From assembly GCA_020853025.1 (NCBI GenBank), contig JADYZP010000045.1:62001-126000 (forward strand): a DNA stretch of 64,000 bases, written 5' to 3'. Numbering within the stretch: position 1 is the stretch's first letter; each line of letters starts with the position of its first letter. The translations under genes and the position numbers were made by a program. Below the pieces are notes generated by a model. The model made no database searches. It was not told where the DNA came from and saw only the letters and a program-made list of their open reading frames with translations. Below, piece by piece: positions 35,321 to 46,284 of the stretch. The stretch is from Burkholderiales bacterium. Its GTDB lineage: Bacteria > Pseudomonadota > Gammaproteobacteria > Burkholderiales > Casimicrobiaceae.

Positions 35321-35922
35321 TGGCCACGAAACTCGAAACACTGGCCGCGGCACTGTCGGCGGCGCTCGGCGAGGCGCTCGTCCACGTGACGACCGATCGG
35401 GGTGAAGTCACTGCCGTCGTGCGCGCGAAGGGACTGGGCGAGTGCATGCGCGAGCTGCGCGACCGGCCGGAACTGCGCTTCGACATGTTGATCGACGTCT
35501 GCGGCGTCGACTATTCGACTTATGGCGACGGCGCGTGGGACGGCGCGCGCTTCGCAGCCGTCTATCACCTGCTGTCGCTGGCGCACAACTGGCGGCTGCG
35601 CGTGCGTGCCTTCGCCGACGACGATGGCTTTCCGGTGCTCCCGAGCGTCGTCGATGTCTGGCCGTCGGCCAACTGGTTCGAGCGCGAGGCTTTCGATCTC
35701 TACGGCATCGTCTTCGACGGGCATCCCGACCTGCGACGCCTGCTGACCGACTACGGCTTTGTCGGGCACCCGTTCCGCAAGGACTTTCCGCTGTCCGGCC
35801 ATGTCGAAATGCGCTACGACCCGGAGCAGCGCCGAGTCATCTACCAGCCGGTGAGCATCGAGCCGCGCGAGATCACGCCACGGATCATTCGCGAAGAGAA
35901 GTACGGTGATCGTCGTGGCTGA
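35320..35922 (+). CDS. nuoC: NADH-quinone oxidoreductase subunit C
   Basis: The 30-kDa-type subunit of the quinone module, 200 residues. It has [20 protein letters not shown] and the closing [19 protein letters not shown]. It is separate from nuoD, as in betaproteobacteria and mitochondria and unlike the fused E. coli nuoCD. Start ATG 35320. Confidence 0.96.
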   Translation: MATKLETLAAALSAALGEALVHVTTDRGEVTAVVRAKGLGECMRELRDRPELRFDMLIDVCGVDYSTYGDGAWDGARFAAVYHLLSLAHNWRLRVRAFADDDGFPVLPSVVDVWPSANWFEREAFDLYGIVFDGHPDLRRLLTDYGFVGHPFRKDFPLSGHVEMRYDPEQRRVIYQPVSIEPREITPRIIREEKYGDRRG

Positions 35923-37168
35923 GATCCGCAACTACACGATGAACTTTGGGCCGCAGCACCCGGCGGCCCACGGCGTGCTGCGGCTGGTGCTGGAGCTCGA
36001 CGGCGAAGTCATCGAACGCGCGGACCCGCATATCGGCCTCCTGCACCGCGCCACCGAGAAACTGGCCGAGAACAAGACCTATCTGCAGTCGCTGCCGTAC
36101 ATGGACCGCCTCGACTACGTGTCGATGATGTGCAACGAGCATGCGTACTGCATGGCGGTCGAACGGCTGCTGGGCATCGACGTTCCGGAACGCGCGCAGT
36201 ACATCCGAGTGATGTTCGACGAGATCACGCGCATTCTGAACCACCTGTTGTGGCTGGGTGCGCACGCGCTCGACGTCGGTGCGATGACCCCTTTCCTGTA
36301 CACGTTCCGCGAGCGCGAGGACCTCTTCGACGTCTACGAGGCGGTGTCCGGCGCCCGCATGCACGCGGCCTACTATCGGCCCGGTGGCGTCTACCGCGAC
36401 CTGCCGGACCGCATGCCGCAGTACCAGCCTTCAAGGCTCCGGAATGCTCGCGCACTCGAGCGGTTGAACGAGAACCGCCAGGGCTCGCTGCTCGATTTCA
36501 TCGACGATTTTTACCGGCGCTTCCCGAAATGCGTCGATGAATACGAGGTGCTGCTCACCGACAACCGCATCTGGAAGCAGCGCACGGTCGGCATCGGCGT
36601 CGTGACGCCGGAGCGCGCGATCGCGCTCGGCTTCACCGGACCGATGCTGCGCGGTTCCGGCGTGCCGTGGGATTTGCGCAAGAAGCAGCCCTACGCCGTC
36701 TACGACCGGATGCGCTTCGACATTCCGGTCGGCGTCACCGGCGACTGCTACGACCGCTACCTGGTGCGGATCGAGGAGATGCGCCAGTCCAATCGCATCG
36801 TCGGCCAATGCGTCGAATGGCTGCGCGCGAATCCGGGCCCCGTGATCGTCGACAACCACAAGATCGCGCCGCCCGACCGCGAGTCGATGAAGACGAACAT
36901 GGAAGAGCTGATCCACCATTTCAAGCTCTTTACCGAGGGCATGCACGTGCCGCTGGGCGAGGCCTACGCCGTCGTCGAGCAGCCGAAGGGCGAGTTCGGC
37001 GTCTACATCATTTCCGACGGCGCGAACAAGCCGTACCGCGTCAAGCTGCGTGCGCCGGACTACGTGCATCTTTCCGCGCTCGACGAGATGTCGCGCGGTC
37101 ATATGATCGCCGACGTCGTCGCGATCATGGGCACGCAGGACGTCGTCTTCGGGTCGATAGACCGATGA
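35915..37168 (+). CDS. nuoD: NADH-quinone oxidoreductase subunit D
   Basis: The 49-kDa-type subunit that forms the quinone pocket with NuoB. The 417-residue product starts [19 protein letters not shown], has [18 protein letters not shown] and [18 protein letters not shown], and ends [14 protein letters not shown] 35915 gives the usual N-terminus and length; GTG 35906 is an alternative. It overlaps nuoC by 8 bases and is followed, with an ATGA overlap, by a non-nuo gene. Confidence 0.96.
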   Translation: MAEIRNYTMNFGPQHPAAHGVLRLVLELDGEVIERADPHIGLLHRATEKLAENKTYLQSLPYMDRLDYVSMMCNEHAYCMAVERLLGIDVPERAQYIRVMFDEITRILNHLLWLGAHALDVGAMTPFLYTFREREDLFDVYEAVSGARMHAAYYRPGGVYRDLPDRMPQYQPSRLRNARALERLNENRQGSLLDFIDDFYRRFPKCVDEYEVLLTDNRIWKQRTVGIGVVTPERAIALGFTGPMLRGSGVPWDLRKKQPYAVYDRMRFDIPVGVTGDCYDRYLVRIEEMRQSNRIVGQCVEWLRANPGPVIVDNHKIAPPDRESMKTNMEELIHHFKLFTEGMHVPLGEAYAVVEQPKGEFGVYIISDGANKPYRVKLRAPDYVHLSALDEMSRGHMIADVVAIMGTQDVVFGSIDR

Positions 37169-37617
37169 GCTTGCGCAGTGCATTGCTCGTCATCGCAGCG
37201 GCGCTGCTGCCGGCATTCGCTGCGGGTGCGTCCGCGCAGGCGATGTCGCCCGACCAGCGGACCGCGCTCGATGCCGCCGAGCGCTGGCTGGTTGCGGTCG
37301 ACGCCGGCCGCTACGCCGACGCGTGGGCGATGGCGTCGGCTCCTTTCAAGTCCGCGGTCGGCCGCGACCAATGGCGCGACGGCATCCGCGACATCCGCAA
37401 GGACTACGGCGGCATCGTCACGCGCAAGGGCGAGAAGATGGCCTACGTCGGCGAGAAGCCGGCCCCTGATTACCCGACCACCGGCCCGAAGGAAGGCATG
37501 CAGATCGGCATTCACTTCGACTCCCGCTTCGCCGGCGATCGGCGGGCGACCGAGGAGGTGACGATGGTGTTCGAGAAGGACGGCCTGTGGCGCGTGGCCG
37601 GCTATTACATCCGATGA
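37165..37617 (+). CDS. Secreted DUF4019 protein inside the nuo operon
   Basis: A 150-residue exported protein not belonging to complex I. The signal peptide covers about residues 1-26 ([20 protein letters not shown]). The mature part has [34 protein letters not shown] and the end [14 protein letters not shown], matching the DUF4019 pattern. This looks like a small alpha/beta domain related to NTF2-like or stress proteins; function unknown. ATG 37165 overlaps the nuoD stop, so it is translated with nuo. Its product should be periplasmic, where no nuo assembly role is known to me. Confidence 0.8.
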   Translation: MSLRSALLVIAAALLPAFAAGASAQAMSPDQRTALDAAERWLVAVDAGRYADAWAMASAPFKSAVGRDQWRDGIRDIRKDYGGIVTRKGEKMAYVGEKPAPDYPTTGPKEGMQIGIHFDSRFAGDRRATEEVTMVFEKDGLWRVAGYYIR

Positions 37618-37629
37618 CGGATCGAGACG

Positions 37630-38160
37630 ATGCTATCGCCTGAAGTGCAGCGCAGGATCGATCGCGAACTCGCGAAGTATCCGGCCGACCAGAGGCGGTC
37701 GGCGGTGATGTCGGCGCTCGCTTTCGCGCAGGACGAGCACGGCTGGCTGTCGACCGACATCATGGACGCGGTGGCGCGCTACATCGGCATGCCGCCGGTG
37801 GCCGTCTACGAGGTGGCGACTTTCTACACCATGTACAACCTGCGGCCGCAGGGCCGCTTCAAGGTCACGATCTGCACGAACCTGCCCTGTGCGCTGTCGG
37901 GCGCCACCGAGGCGGCCGAGCACCTGAAGGCGCGCCTCGGCATCGGTTTCAACGAAACCACGCCGGACGGCAGGTTTACGCTGAAGGAAGGCGAATGCAT
38001 GGGCGCGTGCGGCGACGCGCCGGTGCTGATTGTCAACGACCGTCGGATGTGCAGCTGGATGAAAATCGAGAAACTCGACGCTTTGGTCGACGAGCTTTCG
38101 CAGGCGGCCGCGCGTGGCGAGGGCCGCCCCGGGCACGGCAGCGGAGGTCCGGCCAAATGA
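37630..38160 (+). CDS. nuoE: NADH-quinone oxidoreductase subunit E
   Basis: The 24-kDa-type thioredoxin-like subunit with the [2Fe-2S] cluster N1a. The 176-residue protein has [11 protein letters not shown] and [12 protein letters not shown], supplying the four Cys ligands. The N-terminus [16 protein letters not shown] is the usual helical start. ATG 37630 is 12 bases after the DUF4019 gene. The stop overlaps nuoF. Confidence 0.96.
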   Translation: MLSPEVQRRIDRELAKYPADQRRSAVMSALAFAQDEHGWLSTDIMDAVARYIGMPPVAVYEVATFYTMYNLRPQGRFKVTICTNLPCALSGATEAAEHLKARLGIGFNETTPDGRFTLKEGECMGACGDAPVLIVNDRRMCSWMKIEKLDALVDELSQAAARGEGRPGHGSGGPAK

Positions 38161-39461
38161 ACGCGCCTTCGGAATTCCTGAACTACGGGCCCGACGCAAT
38201 CCTGATGGTGGGTCTCAACGGCCGCAACTGGCGGCTCGCCGATTATGTCGCACGCGGCGGCTACGGCGCGCTGAAGAAGATCATCGCCGAAAAGATCCCG
38301 CCCGAGCAGGTGGTCGCCGAAGTGAAGAAATCCGCGCTGCGCGGGCGCGGCGGCGCCGGCTTCCCGACCGGACTGAAGTGGAGCTTCATGCCGAAGAACT
38401 ACGTCGGCGACAAATACATCATCTGCAATTCCGATGAAGGCGAACCGGGAACCTTCAAGGACCGCGACATCCTCCGCTACAACCCGCATATGCTGTTCGA
38501 GGGCATGGCCATCGGCGCCTACGCGATGGGCGCCACCCGCGGCTACAACTACGTCCACGGCGAGATCTGGGCAGAGTACCTGCGCTGCGAGGAAGCAATC
38601 GAGGAGGCTTACGCCGCGGGATTTCTCGGCGCTAACATCCTCGGCTCGGACTTCTCGTTCCACCTGTACAACCACCACGGCTTCGGCGCTTACATCTGCG
38701 GCGAGGAGACCGCGCTGCTCGAGTCGATCGAAGGCAAGAGGGGGATGCCGCGCTTCAAGCCGCCGTTCCCGGCGTCGTACGGCGTCTACGGCAAGCCGAC
38801 GACGATCAACAACACCGAGACCTTCGCCGCGGTGCCGTGGATCATGCGCAATGGCGGCGAGGCGTTCCTTGAACTGGGCAAGCCCAACAACGGCGGCACC
38901 AAGCTGTTCTCGGTATCCGGCGACGTCGAACGCCCGGGCAATTACGAGGTCAACCTCGGCACGCCCTTCACAACCTTGCTCGAGATGGCGGGCGGCATGC
39001 GCGGCGGCCGCAAGCTCAAGGCCTGCATTCCGGGCGGGTCGTCGGCGCCGGTGCTGCCCGGCGACTTGATGATGGCCACCGACCTGGACTACGACTCGAT
39101 TGCCAAGGCGGGATCGATGCTCGGTTCCGGCGCGGTGATCTGCATGGACGAGACGCGCTGCATGGTGCGCTCGCTGCGGCGCCTGTCCTACTTCTATTAC
39201 GAGGAGTCCTGCGGCCAGTGCACGCCCTGCCGCGAAGGCACCGGCTGGATGTGGCGGATGGTCGACCGCATCGAGCGCGGGCAGGGCAGGAACGAGGACC
39301 TCGATACCTTGACCTCGGTTGCCGGCAACATCGCCGGGCGCACGATCTGCGCGCTCGGCGACGCCGCCGCGTTTCCGGTTATCAGTTTCATCCGGCATTT
39401 TCGCGACGAGTTCCAGTACCACATCGACCACAAGCGATGCCTGGTCCCAGCCTATGTCTGA
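38157..39461 (+). CDS. nuoF: NADH-quinone oxidoreductase subunit F
   Basis: Binds NADH and FMN and holds cluster N3. The 434-residue protein has [17 protein letters not shown] and [14 protein letters not shown] (nucleotide and FMN binding), [15 protein letters not shown], and the Fe-S ligands [15 protein letters not shown] with a further Cys at [15 protein letters not shown] 38157 overlaps the nuoE stop by 4 bases; the end overlaps nuoG by 8. Confidence 0.97.
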   Translation: MNAPSEFLNYGPDAILMVGLNGRNWRLADYVARGGYGALKKIIAEKIPPEQVVAEVKKSALRGRGGAGFPTGLKWSFMPKNYVGDKYIICNSDEGEPGTFKDRDILRYNPHMLFEGMAIGAYAMGATRGYNYVHGEIWAEYLRCEEAIEEAYAAGFLGANILGSDFSFHLYNHHGFGAYICGEETALLESIEGKRGMPRFKPPFPASYGVYGKPTTINNTETFAAVPWIMRNGGEAFLELGKPNNGGTKLFSVSGDVERPGNYEVNLGTPFTTLLEMAGGMRGGRKLKACIPGGSSAPVLPGDLMMATDLDYDSIAKAGSMLGSGAVICMDETRCMVRSLRRLSYFYYEESCGQCTPCREGTGWMWRMVDRIERGQGRNEDLDTLTSVAGNIAGRTICALGDAAAFPVISFIRHFRDEFQYHIDHKRCLVPAYV

Positions 39462-41802
39462 CGCGCGTCCGACGCTGAACATCGAAATCGACGGCAAGCC
39501 GATCGAGGTCGCGCCCGGCAGCACGGTGATCGAGGCCGCGCACGCGCTCGGCATCTACGTGCCGCACTTCTGTTATCACAAGAAGCTGTCGATCGCGGCC
39601 AATTGCCGAATGTGCCTGGTGCAGGTCGAGAAGGCGCCGAAGCCGCTGCCTGCGTGTGCGACGCCGGTCACCGAAGGCATGAAGGTCTGGACCGCGTCGG
39701 AGCTGGCGGTGACCGCGCAGAAGGGCGTGATGGAGTTTCTGCTCATCAACCATCCGCTCGACTGCCCGATCTGCGACCAGGGCGGCGAGTGCCAGTTGCA
39801 GGACCTGGCGGTCGGCTACGGCGCTTCATCGTCGCGCTACGTCGAGGCGAAGCGTGTCGTCTTCCACAAGGATCTGGGGCCGCTGATATCGGCGGAGGAG
39901 ATGCCGCGCTGCATCCATTGCACGCGCTGCATCCGCGTCGGACAGGAAATCGCCGGCATCATGGAACTCGGAATGATCGGGCGCAGCGAGCATTCGCAGA
40001 TCGTCTCCTTCGTCGGCAGGACGGTCGACTCGGAGCTTTCCGGCAACATGATCGACGTCTGCCCGGTAGGCGCGTTGACGTCGAAGCCCTTCCGCTACGC
40101 GGCGCGCACGTGGGAACTCGCGCGGCGCAAGTCGGTGTCGCCGCACGATTCGCTGGGCAGCAACCTGGTCGTCCAGGTCAAGGGCGATCGCGTGCTGCGC
40201 GTGCTGCCGCTCGACAACGAGGCGGTCAACGAGTGCTGGATTTCCGACAAGGACCGTTTTTCGTACGAAGCGCTCAATTCCGGCGAACGCCTGACCGCGC
40301 CGATGATCAAGCAGGGCGGCGAATGGAAGACGGTCGACTGGCAGGCGGCGCTTGAATTCGTTGCTCAGGGGTTGACCGATATCGTTGCCAGGCACGGCCC
40401 GGGCGCGTTCGGCGCGCTGGTGTCGGCGCATGCGACGCTGGAGGAACTAGCGCTTGCCGGTCGGCTGGTGCGCGGCGTCGGCAGCGATAACATCGACTTT
40501 CGGCTGCGGCAGGCCGATTTTCGCGGCAACGGCCACGCGACCGGCATCCCGTGGCTCGGCTTGCCGATTGCGCAGGTCGGCGCGCTCGATCGTGCTCTGG
40601 TCGTCGGCAGCTTCCTGCGCAAGGACCATCCGCTGCTCGCGCAGCGGCTGCGGCAGGCGGTGAAAAAGGGAACGCAGGTGTCGATGCTGCATTCGGTCGA
40701 CGACGACTGGCTGCTCGCCGTTGCACACAAACGTATCGTCGCGCCGTCGCGGATGCCGGCAGCGCTCGCCGGCATCGTCGTCGCCGCGTTGCGCGCTACC
40801 GGCAAGCCGGTACCCGAGGTGCTCGACGGGATCGATCCCGACATGACCGAGAAAGCGATTGCCGAGAGCCTGGCGTCGGGTCGCAGCAAAGCAGTGCTGC
40901 TCGGCAACTATGCGGTCCAGCATCCGGACGCCGCGCAGATCCATGCGCTCGCGCAGATGCTCGCCGAAGCGACGGGCGCCACACTCGGCTTTCTCACCGA
41001 AGCCGCCAACACGGTCGGCGCGCATCTGGCCGGCGCGTTGCCGCAATCGGGTGGCATGAACGCGCAGGCGATGCTCGACGATCCGCGGCGTGCCTACCTA
41101 CTCCTGCACGCCGAGGCGGAATTCGATTTTGCGCGCACGCTTGCCGCACGCACGGCGCTCGAGAACGCGGACCTCGTCGTGGTGATGAGCCCGTTCGCGC
41201 ACGGCATGCCGTATGCGGACGTGCTGCTTCCGGTCTCGCCATTCACGGAAACCGCCGGCGCCTTCGTCAACTGCGAGGGGCGGTTGCAGGATTTCCGTGG
41301 CGTCGTGGCCCCGTTGGGCGAGACGCGCCCGGGCTGGAAGGTGCTGCGCGTGCTGGGCACGATGCTGAGGCTACCGGGATTCGACGCCGACACAGCGGCT
41401 GAGGTGCGCGCGACGATCGCAGCCGACACGGCGGCGATTGCAGCGCGGCTTGGCAACGGTACGCGTGTCGCGGTCGAGGCGCCGACGCCGGCGGTGGCAG
41501 GAGTCGAGCGCGTGGCCGACGTGCCGATCTATTTCGCCGATCCGCTGGTCCGCCGGTCGGCGCCGCTGCAACTTACGGCGGACGCACGGCCGCCGGTGGC
41601 GCGCATGCACCGTTCGCTATTCGACACGCTGGGCCTGGCCAAGGGCGGACAGGTCCGCGTGAAGCAGGGACGTGGCGAGGCGGTTCTCTCCGCCGTCGTC
41701 GACGCTGCCGTTCCGCCGGGTGTCGTGCGCATCGCCGCCGCGCACACGTCGACCTGCGGACTCGACGGCCTCTCGGGCGCGGTCGAACTGGAGCGGGCGT
41801 AG
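39454..41802 (+). CDS. nuoG: NADH-quinone oxidoreductase subunit G
   Basis: The largest peripheral subunit, 782 residues. The N-terminal ferredoxin part carries [20 protein letters not shown] (N1b), [15 protein letters not shown] and [16 protein letters not shown] with [15 protein letters not shown] (N4/N5). The rest is the molybdopterin-oxidoreductase fold without cofactor, ending in a short aspartate-decarboxylase-like domain. ATG 39454 was chosen; an open frame upstream belongs to nuoF in another frame. Confidence 0.95.
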   Translation: MSDARPTLNIEIDGKPIEVAPGSTVIEAAHALGIYVPHFCYHKKLSIAANCRMCLVQVEKAPKPLPACATPVTEGMKVWTASELAVTAQKGVMEFLLINHPLDCPICDQGGECQLQDLAVGYGASSSRYVEAKRVVFHKDLGPLISAEEMPRCIHCTRCIRVGQEIAGIMELGMIGRSEHSQIVSFVGRTVDSELSGNMIDVCPVGALTSKPFRYAARTWELARRKSVSPHDSLGSNLVVQVKGDRVLRVLPLDNEAVNECWISDKDRFSYEALNSGERLTAPMIKQGGEWKTVDWQAALEFVAQGLTDIVARHGPGAFGALVSAHATLEELALAGRLVRGVGSDNIDFRLRQADFRGNGHATGIPWLGLPIAQVGALDRALVVGSFLRKDHPLLAQRLRQAVKKGTQVSMLHSVDDDWLLAVAHKRIVAPSRMPAALAGIVVAALRATGKPVPEVLDGIDPDMTEKAIAESLASGRSKAVLLGNYAVQHPDAAQIHALAQMLAEATGATLGFLTEAANTVGAHLAGALPQSGGMNAQAMLDDPRRAYLLLHAEAEFDFARTLAARTALENADLVVVMSPFAHGMPYADVLLPVSPFTETAGAFVNCEGRLQDFRGVVAPLGETRPGWKVLRVLGTMLRLPGFDADTAAEVRATIAADTAAIAARLGNGTRVAVEAPTPAVAGVERVADVPIYFADPLVRRSAPLQLTADARPPVARMHRSLFDTLGLAKGGQVRVKQGRGEAVLSAVVDAAVPPGVVRIAAAHTSTCGLDGLSGAVELERA

Positions 41803-42861
41803 ATGGAAGTGCTCGCACCCGTGGCGAACTGGCTCGGCCCGCTCTGGGTCGTCGTGTGGACGCTCGTCAAGATCGTCGCCATCGCGATTCCGCTGATTCT
41901 GACGGTCGCCTACCTGACGCTTGCCGAACGCAAGGTGATCGGCTACATGCAGGTGCGCATCGGGCCCAACCGCGTCGGTCCCTTCGGCCTGCTGCAGCCC
42001 TTCGCCGACGTCGCCAAGCTGCTGTTCAAGGAAATCATCGTTCCCTCCGGCGCCAACCGGTATTTATTCTTCGTGGCGCCGCTGCTGGCGATCGGTCCGG
42101 CGCTGGCGGCGTGGGCGGTGATCCCGTTCACCGACACGCTGGTGCTGTCCAACATCGACGCCGGGTTGCTCTACGTGCTCGCGCTGACCTCGGTCGGCGT
42201 CTACGGAATCATCCTCGCCGGCTGGGCGTCGAACTCGAAATACGCGTTCCTGGGCGCAATGCGCTCTGCCGCGCAGATCATCTCCTACGAGATCGCGATG
42301 GGGTTTGCCCTGGTCGGCGTGCTGATGTGCGCGAGCAGCCTCAACCTGTCCGAGATCGTCCGCGGCCAGGAGGGTGGGGCCGCCTACTGGTACGTGTGGC
42401 CGCTGTTGCCGCTGTTCATCGTCTATTTCGTCGCCGGGCTGGCCGAGACCAACCGCCATCCCTTCGACATGGCGGAAGGCGAGTCCGAGATCGTCGCGGG
42501 CTTCCACGTCGAGTATTCCGGCGTCGCTTTCGCGGTGTTCTTCCTGGCCGAATACATGAACATGATTCTGATCGCGGCGATGACGGCGATCATGTTCCTC
42601 GGCGGCTGGCTGGCGCCGTGGCCGCTGCTCAATGAAGCCCGGGTATTCGGCATCGCGCTCTTCGGCGACGGCTTCCTCTGGATCGCGCTCAAGATGTCGT
42701 TCGTGCTGCTGTGCTTTCTTTGGGTCCGTGCGACCTTCCCGCGCTATCGCTACGACCAGATCATGCGGCTGGGCTGGAAAGTGTTCATTCCGGTCACGCT
42801 GGTCTGGATCGTGTTCCTGGGCGCGATGATGCAGACGCGCTGGGCGTCCTTCTTCCACTGA
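41803..42861 (+). CDS. nuoH: NADH-quinone oxidoreductase subunit H
   Basis: The membrane subunit linking the quinone site to the proton channels, 352 residues with about eight helices. Diagnostic segments: [37 protein letters not shown] and [18 protein letters not shown]. Its ATG directly abuts the nuoG TAG stop. Confidence 0.97.
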   Translation: MEVLAPVANWLGPLWVVVWTLVKIVAIAIPLILTVAYLTLAERKVIGYMQVRIGPNRVGPFGLLQPFADVAKLLFKEIIVPSGANRYLFFVAPLLAIGPALAAWAVIPFTDTLVLSNIDAGLLYVLALTSVGVYGIILAGWASNSKYAFLGAMRSAAQIISYEIAMGFALVGVLMCASSLNLSEIVRGQEGGAAYWYVWPLLPLFIVYFVAGLAETNRHPFDMAEGESEIVAGFHVEYSGVAFAVFFLAEYMNMILIAAMTAIMFLGGWLAPWPLLNEARVFGIALFGDGFLWIALKMSFVLLCFLWVRATFPRYRYDQIMRLGWKVFIPVTLVWIVFLGAMMQTRWASFFH

Positions 42862-42865
42862 CGGG

Positions 42866-43372
42866 ATGATTGGCCAATCCATGTTCGCGCGCGTCCGGCA
42901 ACTCGTCGACACCTGGCTCCTGGTCGAGCTGGTGAAGGGGATGGCGCTCACCGGCCGCTACCTTTTCGCACGCAAGGTGACCGTCCAGTTTCCCGAGGAG
43001 AAGACGCCGCAGAGTCCGCGCTTCCGCGGCCTGCACGCGCTGCGCCGGTATCCGAACGGCGAGGAACGCTGCATCGCCTGCAAGCTGTGCGAGGCCGTGT
43101 GTCCGGCGCTGGCGATCACCATCGAGTCGGAGCAGCGCGCCGACGGCACCCGGCGGACGACGCGCTACGACATCGATCTCACCAAGTGCATCTTCTGCGG
43201 GTTCTGCGAGGAAAGCTGTCCCGTCGACTCGATCGTCGAGACCCGCATCCTCGAATACTACGGCGAGAAGCGCGGCGATCTTTATTACACCAAGGAAATG
43301 CTGCTCGCCGTCGGCGACCGCCATGAGGCGCAGATCGCCAAAGATCGCACCGCCGACGCCAAGTTCCGATGA
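42866..43372 (+). CDS. nuoI: NADH-quinone oxidoreductase subunit I
   Basis: Carries clusters N6a and N6b between the N5/N4 chain and N2. The 168-residue protein has two ferredoxin motifs, [16 protein letters not shown] and [16 protein letters not shown], and [14 protein letters not shown] upstream of them. Start ATG 42866; ATG 42881 is possible. Confidence 0.96.
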   Translation: MIGQSMFARVRQLVDTWLLVELVKGMALTGRYLFARKVTVQFPEEKTPQSPRFRGLHALRRYPNGEERCIACKLCEAVCPALAITIESEQRADGTRRTTRYDIDLTKCIFCGFCEESCPVDSIVETRILEYYGEKRGDLYYTKEMLLAVGDRHEAQIAKDRTADAKFR

Positions 43373-43382
43373 AGGCGATGAC

Positions 43383-43979
43383 GTGAACTTCCAAACCTTC
43401 ATCTTCTACGTCTTTGCCGCGATCCTGATCTTTGCGGCGCTGCGGGTCGTGACGACCCGCAATCCGGTGCACGCCGCGCTGTGGCTGGTGCTGTGCTTTT
43501 TCACGGCGGCGGGCATCTGGTTGCTGCTGCAGGCCGAGTTCCTCGCCATCGTGCTGGTTCTGGTCTACGTGGGCGCGGTGATGGTGCTGTTCCTGTTCGT
43601 CGTCATGATGCTCGACGTCAACTTCGACAGCTTGCGCAGCAAGTTCCGTAGCTACGTCCCGGTCGGAGCGACGGTGGGGGCGCTGGTGCTGCTCGAGATG
43701 GCGCTGGTGGTGATAGGCAGCAGCGTCGCCGGCGACGCCGCCCCGCCGGCGCCCGTGGGCCGCAACACGAAGGCGCTCGGCCGCCTGATCTACGTCGACT
43801 ACGTGTATGCGTTCGAGATCGCCGCCGTGGTGCTGCTGGTGGCGATCATCGCGGCGATCGCACTGACGCATCGCGGGCGCCGCGAATCGAAGTATCAGGA
43901 CCCGGGCCGGCAGGTGAAGGTGCGGCGGCAGGACAGGGTCCGGCTGCTCGACCTGCCGGCCGAGACAAAGGGGGAATGA
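43383..43979 (+). CDS. nuoJ: NADH-quinone oxidoreductase subunit J
   Basis: A membrane subunit of 198 residues with five helices. It has [19 protein letters not shown] and [20 protein letters not shown], the conserved third helix with its pi-bulge. GTG 43383 gives the usual N-terminus [11 protein letters not shown]; upstream in-frame sequence is the end of nuoI in another frame. Confidence 0.95.
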   Translation: MNFQTFIFYVFAAILIFAALRVVTTRNPVHAALWLVLCFFTAAGIWLLLQAEFLAIVLVLVYVGAVMVLFLFVVMMLDVNFDSLRSKFRSYVPVGATVGALVLLEMALVVIGSSVAGDAAPPAPVGRNTKALGRLIYVDYVYAFEIAAVVLLVAIIAAIALTHRGRRESKYQDPGRQVKVRRQDRVRLLDLPAETKGE

Positions 43980-43980
43980 C

Positions 43981-44301
43981 GTGTCATTGCTGAGCGCACC
44001 GACGCTGGCGCATTACCTGGTGCTGGGCGCGATCCTGTTCGCGATCAGCATGGCCGGCATCTTCCTGAACCGCAGGAACGTCATTATCGTCCTCATGGCG
44101 ATCGAACTGATGCTGCTCGCCGTCAACCTGAACTTCATCGCGTTTTCGCGCTATCTGGGCGACATGAGCGGCCAGGTCTTCGTGTTCTTCATTCTGACCG
44201 TGGCCGCCGCCGAATCGGCGATCGGCCTCGCGATCCTGGTCCTCCTGTTCCGCAACGCCGGCTCCATCGACGTCGAGGACCTGGGCAAGCTCAAGGGCTG
44301 A
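43981..44301 (+). CDS. nuoK: NADH-quinone oxidoreductase subunit K
   Basis: An MrpC-like membrane subunit, 106 residues and three helices, with the two conserved membrane glutamates in [16 protein letters not shown] and [17 protein letters not shown] start one base after the nuoJ stop. Confidence 0.96.
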   Translation: MSLLSAPTLAHYLVLGAILFAISMAGIFLNRRNVIIVLMAIELMLLAVNLNFIAFSRYLGDMSGQVFVFFILTVAAAESAIGLAILVLLFRNAGSIDVEDLGKLKG

Positions 44302-44312
44302 CGGTTTTCGAC

Positions 44313-46283
44313 ATGACGATGCAGCAACTCTACCTGGTCGTGCCGATGGTCCCGCTGCTGGCGTCGATCGTGGTCGGCCTCTGGGGCGGTGCAATGCCGC
44401 GCGCGGCGGCGCACCGGATCACGATTCTCGCCGTCGCCATCTCGTTTGTCGCGTCGATATTCATCTACCGCGACGTGATGGCGGGCAACAGCTTCAACGG
44501 CGACCTCTACGTCTGGGCGATGACCGGCGGTGTCCGGATGGCCATCGGCTTTCTGATCGATCCGCTGACGGCGATCATGCTGATCGTCGTCACCTTCGTG
44601 TCTTTGATGGTGCACGTCTACACGATCGGCTACATGGCCGACGATGATGGCTACGCAAGGTTTTTTTCCTACATCTGCCTGTTCACTTTTTCGATGCTCA
44701 TGCTGGTCATGAGCAACAACTTCCTGCAGCTCTTCTTCGGCTGGGAGGCAGTGGGTCTCGTGTCCTACCTGCTGATCGGCTTCTGGTTCAAGCGGCCGAC
44801 GGCGATCTACGCCAACCTGAAGGCCTTCCTCGCCAACCGGGTCGGCGACTTCGGGTTCATCCTTGGCATCGGCCTCGTGCTCGCGTACTTCGGATCGATG
44901 GACTACGCGGAGGTGTTCGCCAAGGCGCCTTCGATCGCACCGGCAACGGTCGGCCTTTGGGGCGCCGCGCAGTGGTCGGTGCTGACGGTGACCTGCATCT
45001 GCCTGTTCATCGGCGCGATGGGCAAGAGCGCGCAGGTGCCGCTGCACGTGTGGCTGCCCGACTCGATGGAAGGTCCGACACCGATCTCCGCGCTGATCCA
45101 TGCGGCGACGATGGTCACGGCGGGCATCTTCATGGTTGCGCGGATGAGTCCGCTGTTCGAGTACTCCGACACCGCGCTGTCGATGATCACGATCATCGGC
45201 GCGACGGGGGCGCTGTTCCTCGGCATTCTCGGCATGGTGCAGACCGACATCAAGCGCGTCGTCGCCTACTCCACGCTGTCGCAGCTGGGATACATGACCG
45301 TCGCGCTGGGCGTGTCCGCGTATTCGATGGGGATCTTCCACCTGATGACGCATGCGTTCTTCAAGGCGCTGCTGTTTCTCGGCGCCGGTTCGGTCATCAT
45401 CGCGCTGCACCACGACCAGGACCTGCGCAACATGGGCGGACTGCGCAAGTACATGCCGGTCACCTACTGGACGATGTTGGTCGGATCGCTGGCGCTATGC
45501 GGAATTCCGCCCTTCGCCGGTTTCTTTTCCAAGGATGCGATCCTCGAGGCGACGCACCTGTCCGTGATCCCAGGGCGCGGCTACGCGGCCTTCGCCGTCA
45601 CCGCGGGCGTCTTCGTCACCGCGTTTTACACGTTTCGGATGATGTTCATGGCTTTCCACGGTGCGCCGCGCTTCGGGCATGCTGCGCACGAGCACGGCGA
45701 TCACGATGCGGGTCCGCCGAAGGAGAGTCCGTGGGTGGTGACGGTGCCGCTGGTCCTGCTCGCGATCCCGTCGATCTACACGGGCTGGATGTACATCGAG
45801 CCGATGCTGGTCGGCGATTTCTTCGGCAAGTCGATTTTCGTTCTGCCCGAACATCAAGTGCTCGCCGGCTTCAGGGCGCACTGGCACGGAATCACCGCGT
45901 TCATGCTGCACGGGGTCATGAGCCTGCCTTTCTGGCTGGCGCTCGCCGGCATCGCTTCGGCGTGGTACCTGTACCTCGTCAATCCGGCTTTGCCGGCGCG
46001 GATCGCGGCGATGGCGGGCCCGCTGACCACGGTGCTGCTGAACAACTACTACTTCGACCGCTTCAACGAGTGGTTTTTCGCGGGTGGCTCGCGGCGCATC
46101 GGCAAACTGTTCTCCAACGTCGGCGACGGCAAGATCATCGAAGGCATCGTCAATGGTTCCGCGCACCTGGTCGGCTGGTGGGGGCGGATGCTGCGGCAAT
46201 TGCAGTCGGGCTACGTCTACCACTACGCGTTCACGATGATCATCGGCCTCTTCGCGATGCTGACGTGGTGGGTGATCGTCTGA
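44313..46283 (+). CDS. nuoL: NADH-quinone oxidoreductase subunit L
   Basis: A distal proton-pumping antiporter-like subunit, 656 residues. It has FFGWEAVGLVSYLLIGFW, the channel Lys region in GKSAQVPLHVWLPDSMEGPT, HAATMVTAGIF, and the long lateral helix near the C-terminus. A His-rich loop (HAAHEHGDHD) precedes the later helices. ATG 44313 (ATG 44319 also possible). Confidence 0.97.
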   Translation: MTMQQLYLVVPMVPLLASIVVGLWGGAMPRAAAHRITILAVAISFVASIFIYRDVMAGNSFNGDLYVWAMTGGVRMAIGFLIDPLTAIMLIVVTFVSLMVHVYTIGYMADDDGYARFFSYICLFTFSMLMLVMSNNFLQLFFGWEAVGLVSYLLIGFWFKRPTAIYANLKAFLANRVGDFGFILGIGLVLAYFGSMDYAEVFAKAPSIAPATVGLWGAAQWSVLTVTCICLFIGAMGKSAQVPLHVWLPDSMEGPTPISALIHAATMVTAGIFMVARMSPLFEYSDTALSMITIIGATGALFLGILGMVQTDIKRVVAYSTLSQLGYMTVALGVSAYSMGIFHLMTHAFFKALLFLGAGSVIIALHHDQDLRNMGGLRKYMPVTYWTMLVGSLALCGIPPFAGFFSKDAILEATHLSVIPGRGYAAFAVTAGVFVTAFYTFRMMFMAFHGAPRFGHAAHEHGDHDAGPPKESPWVVTVPLVLLAIPSIYTGWMYIEPMLVGDFFGKSIFVLPEHQVLAGFRAHWHGITAFMLHGVMSLPFWLALAGIASAWYLYLVNPALPARIAAMAGPLTTVLLNNYYFDRFNEWFFAGGSRRIGKLFSNVGDGKIIEGIVNGSAHLVGWWGRMLRQLQSGYVYHYAFTMIIGLFAMLTWWVIV

Positions 46284-46284
46284 G

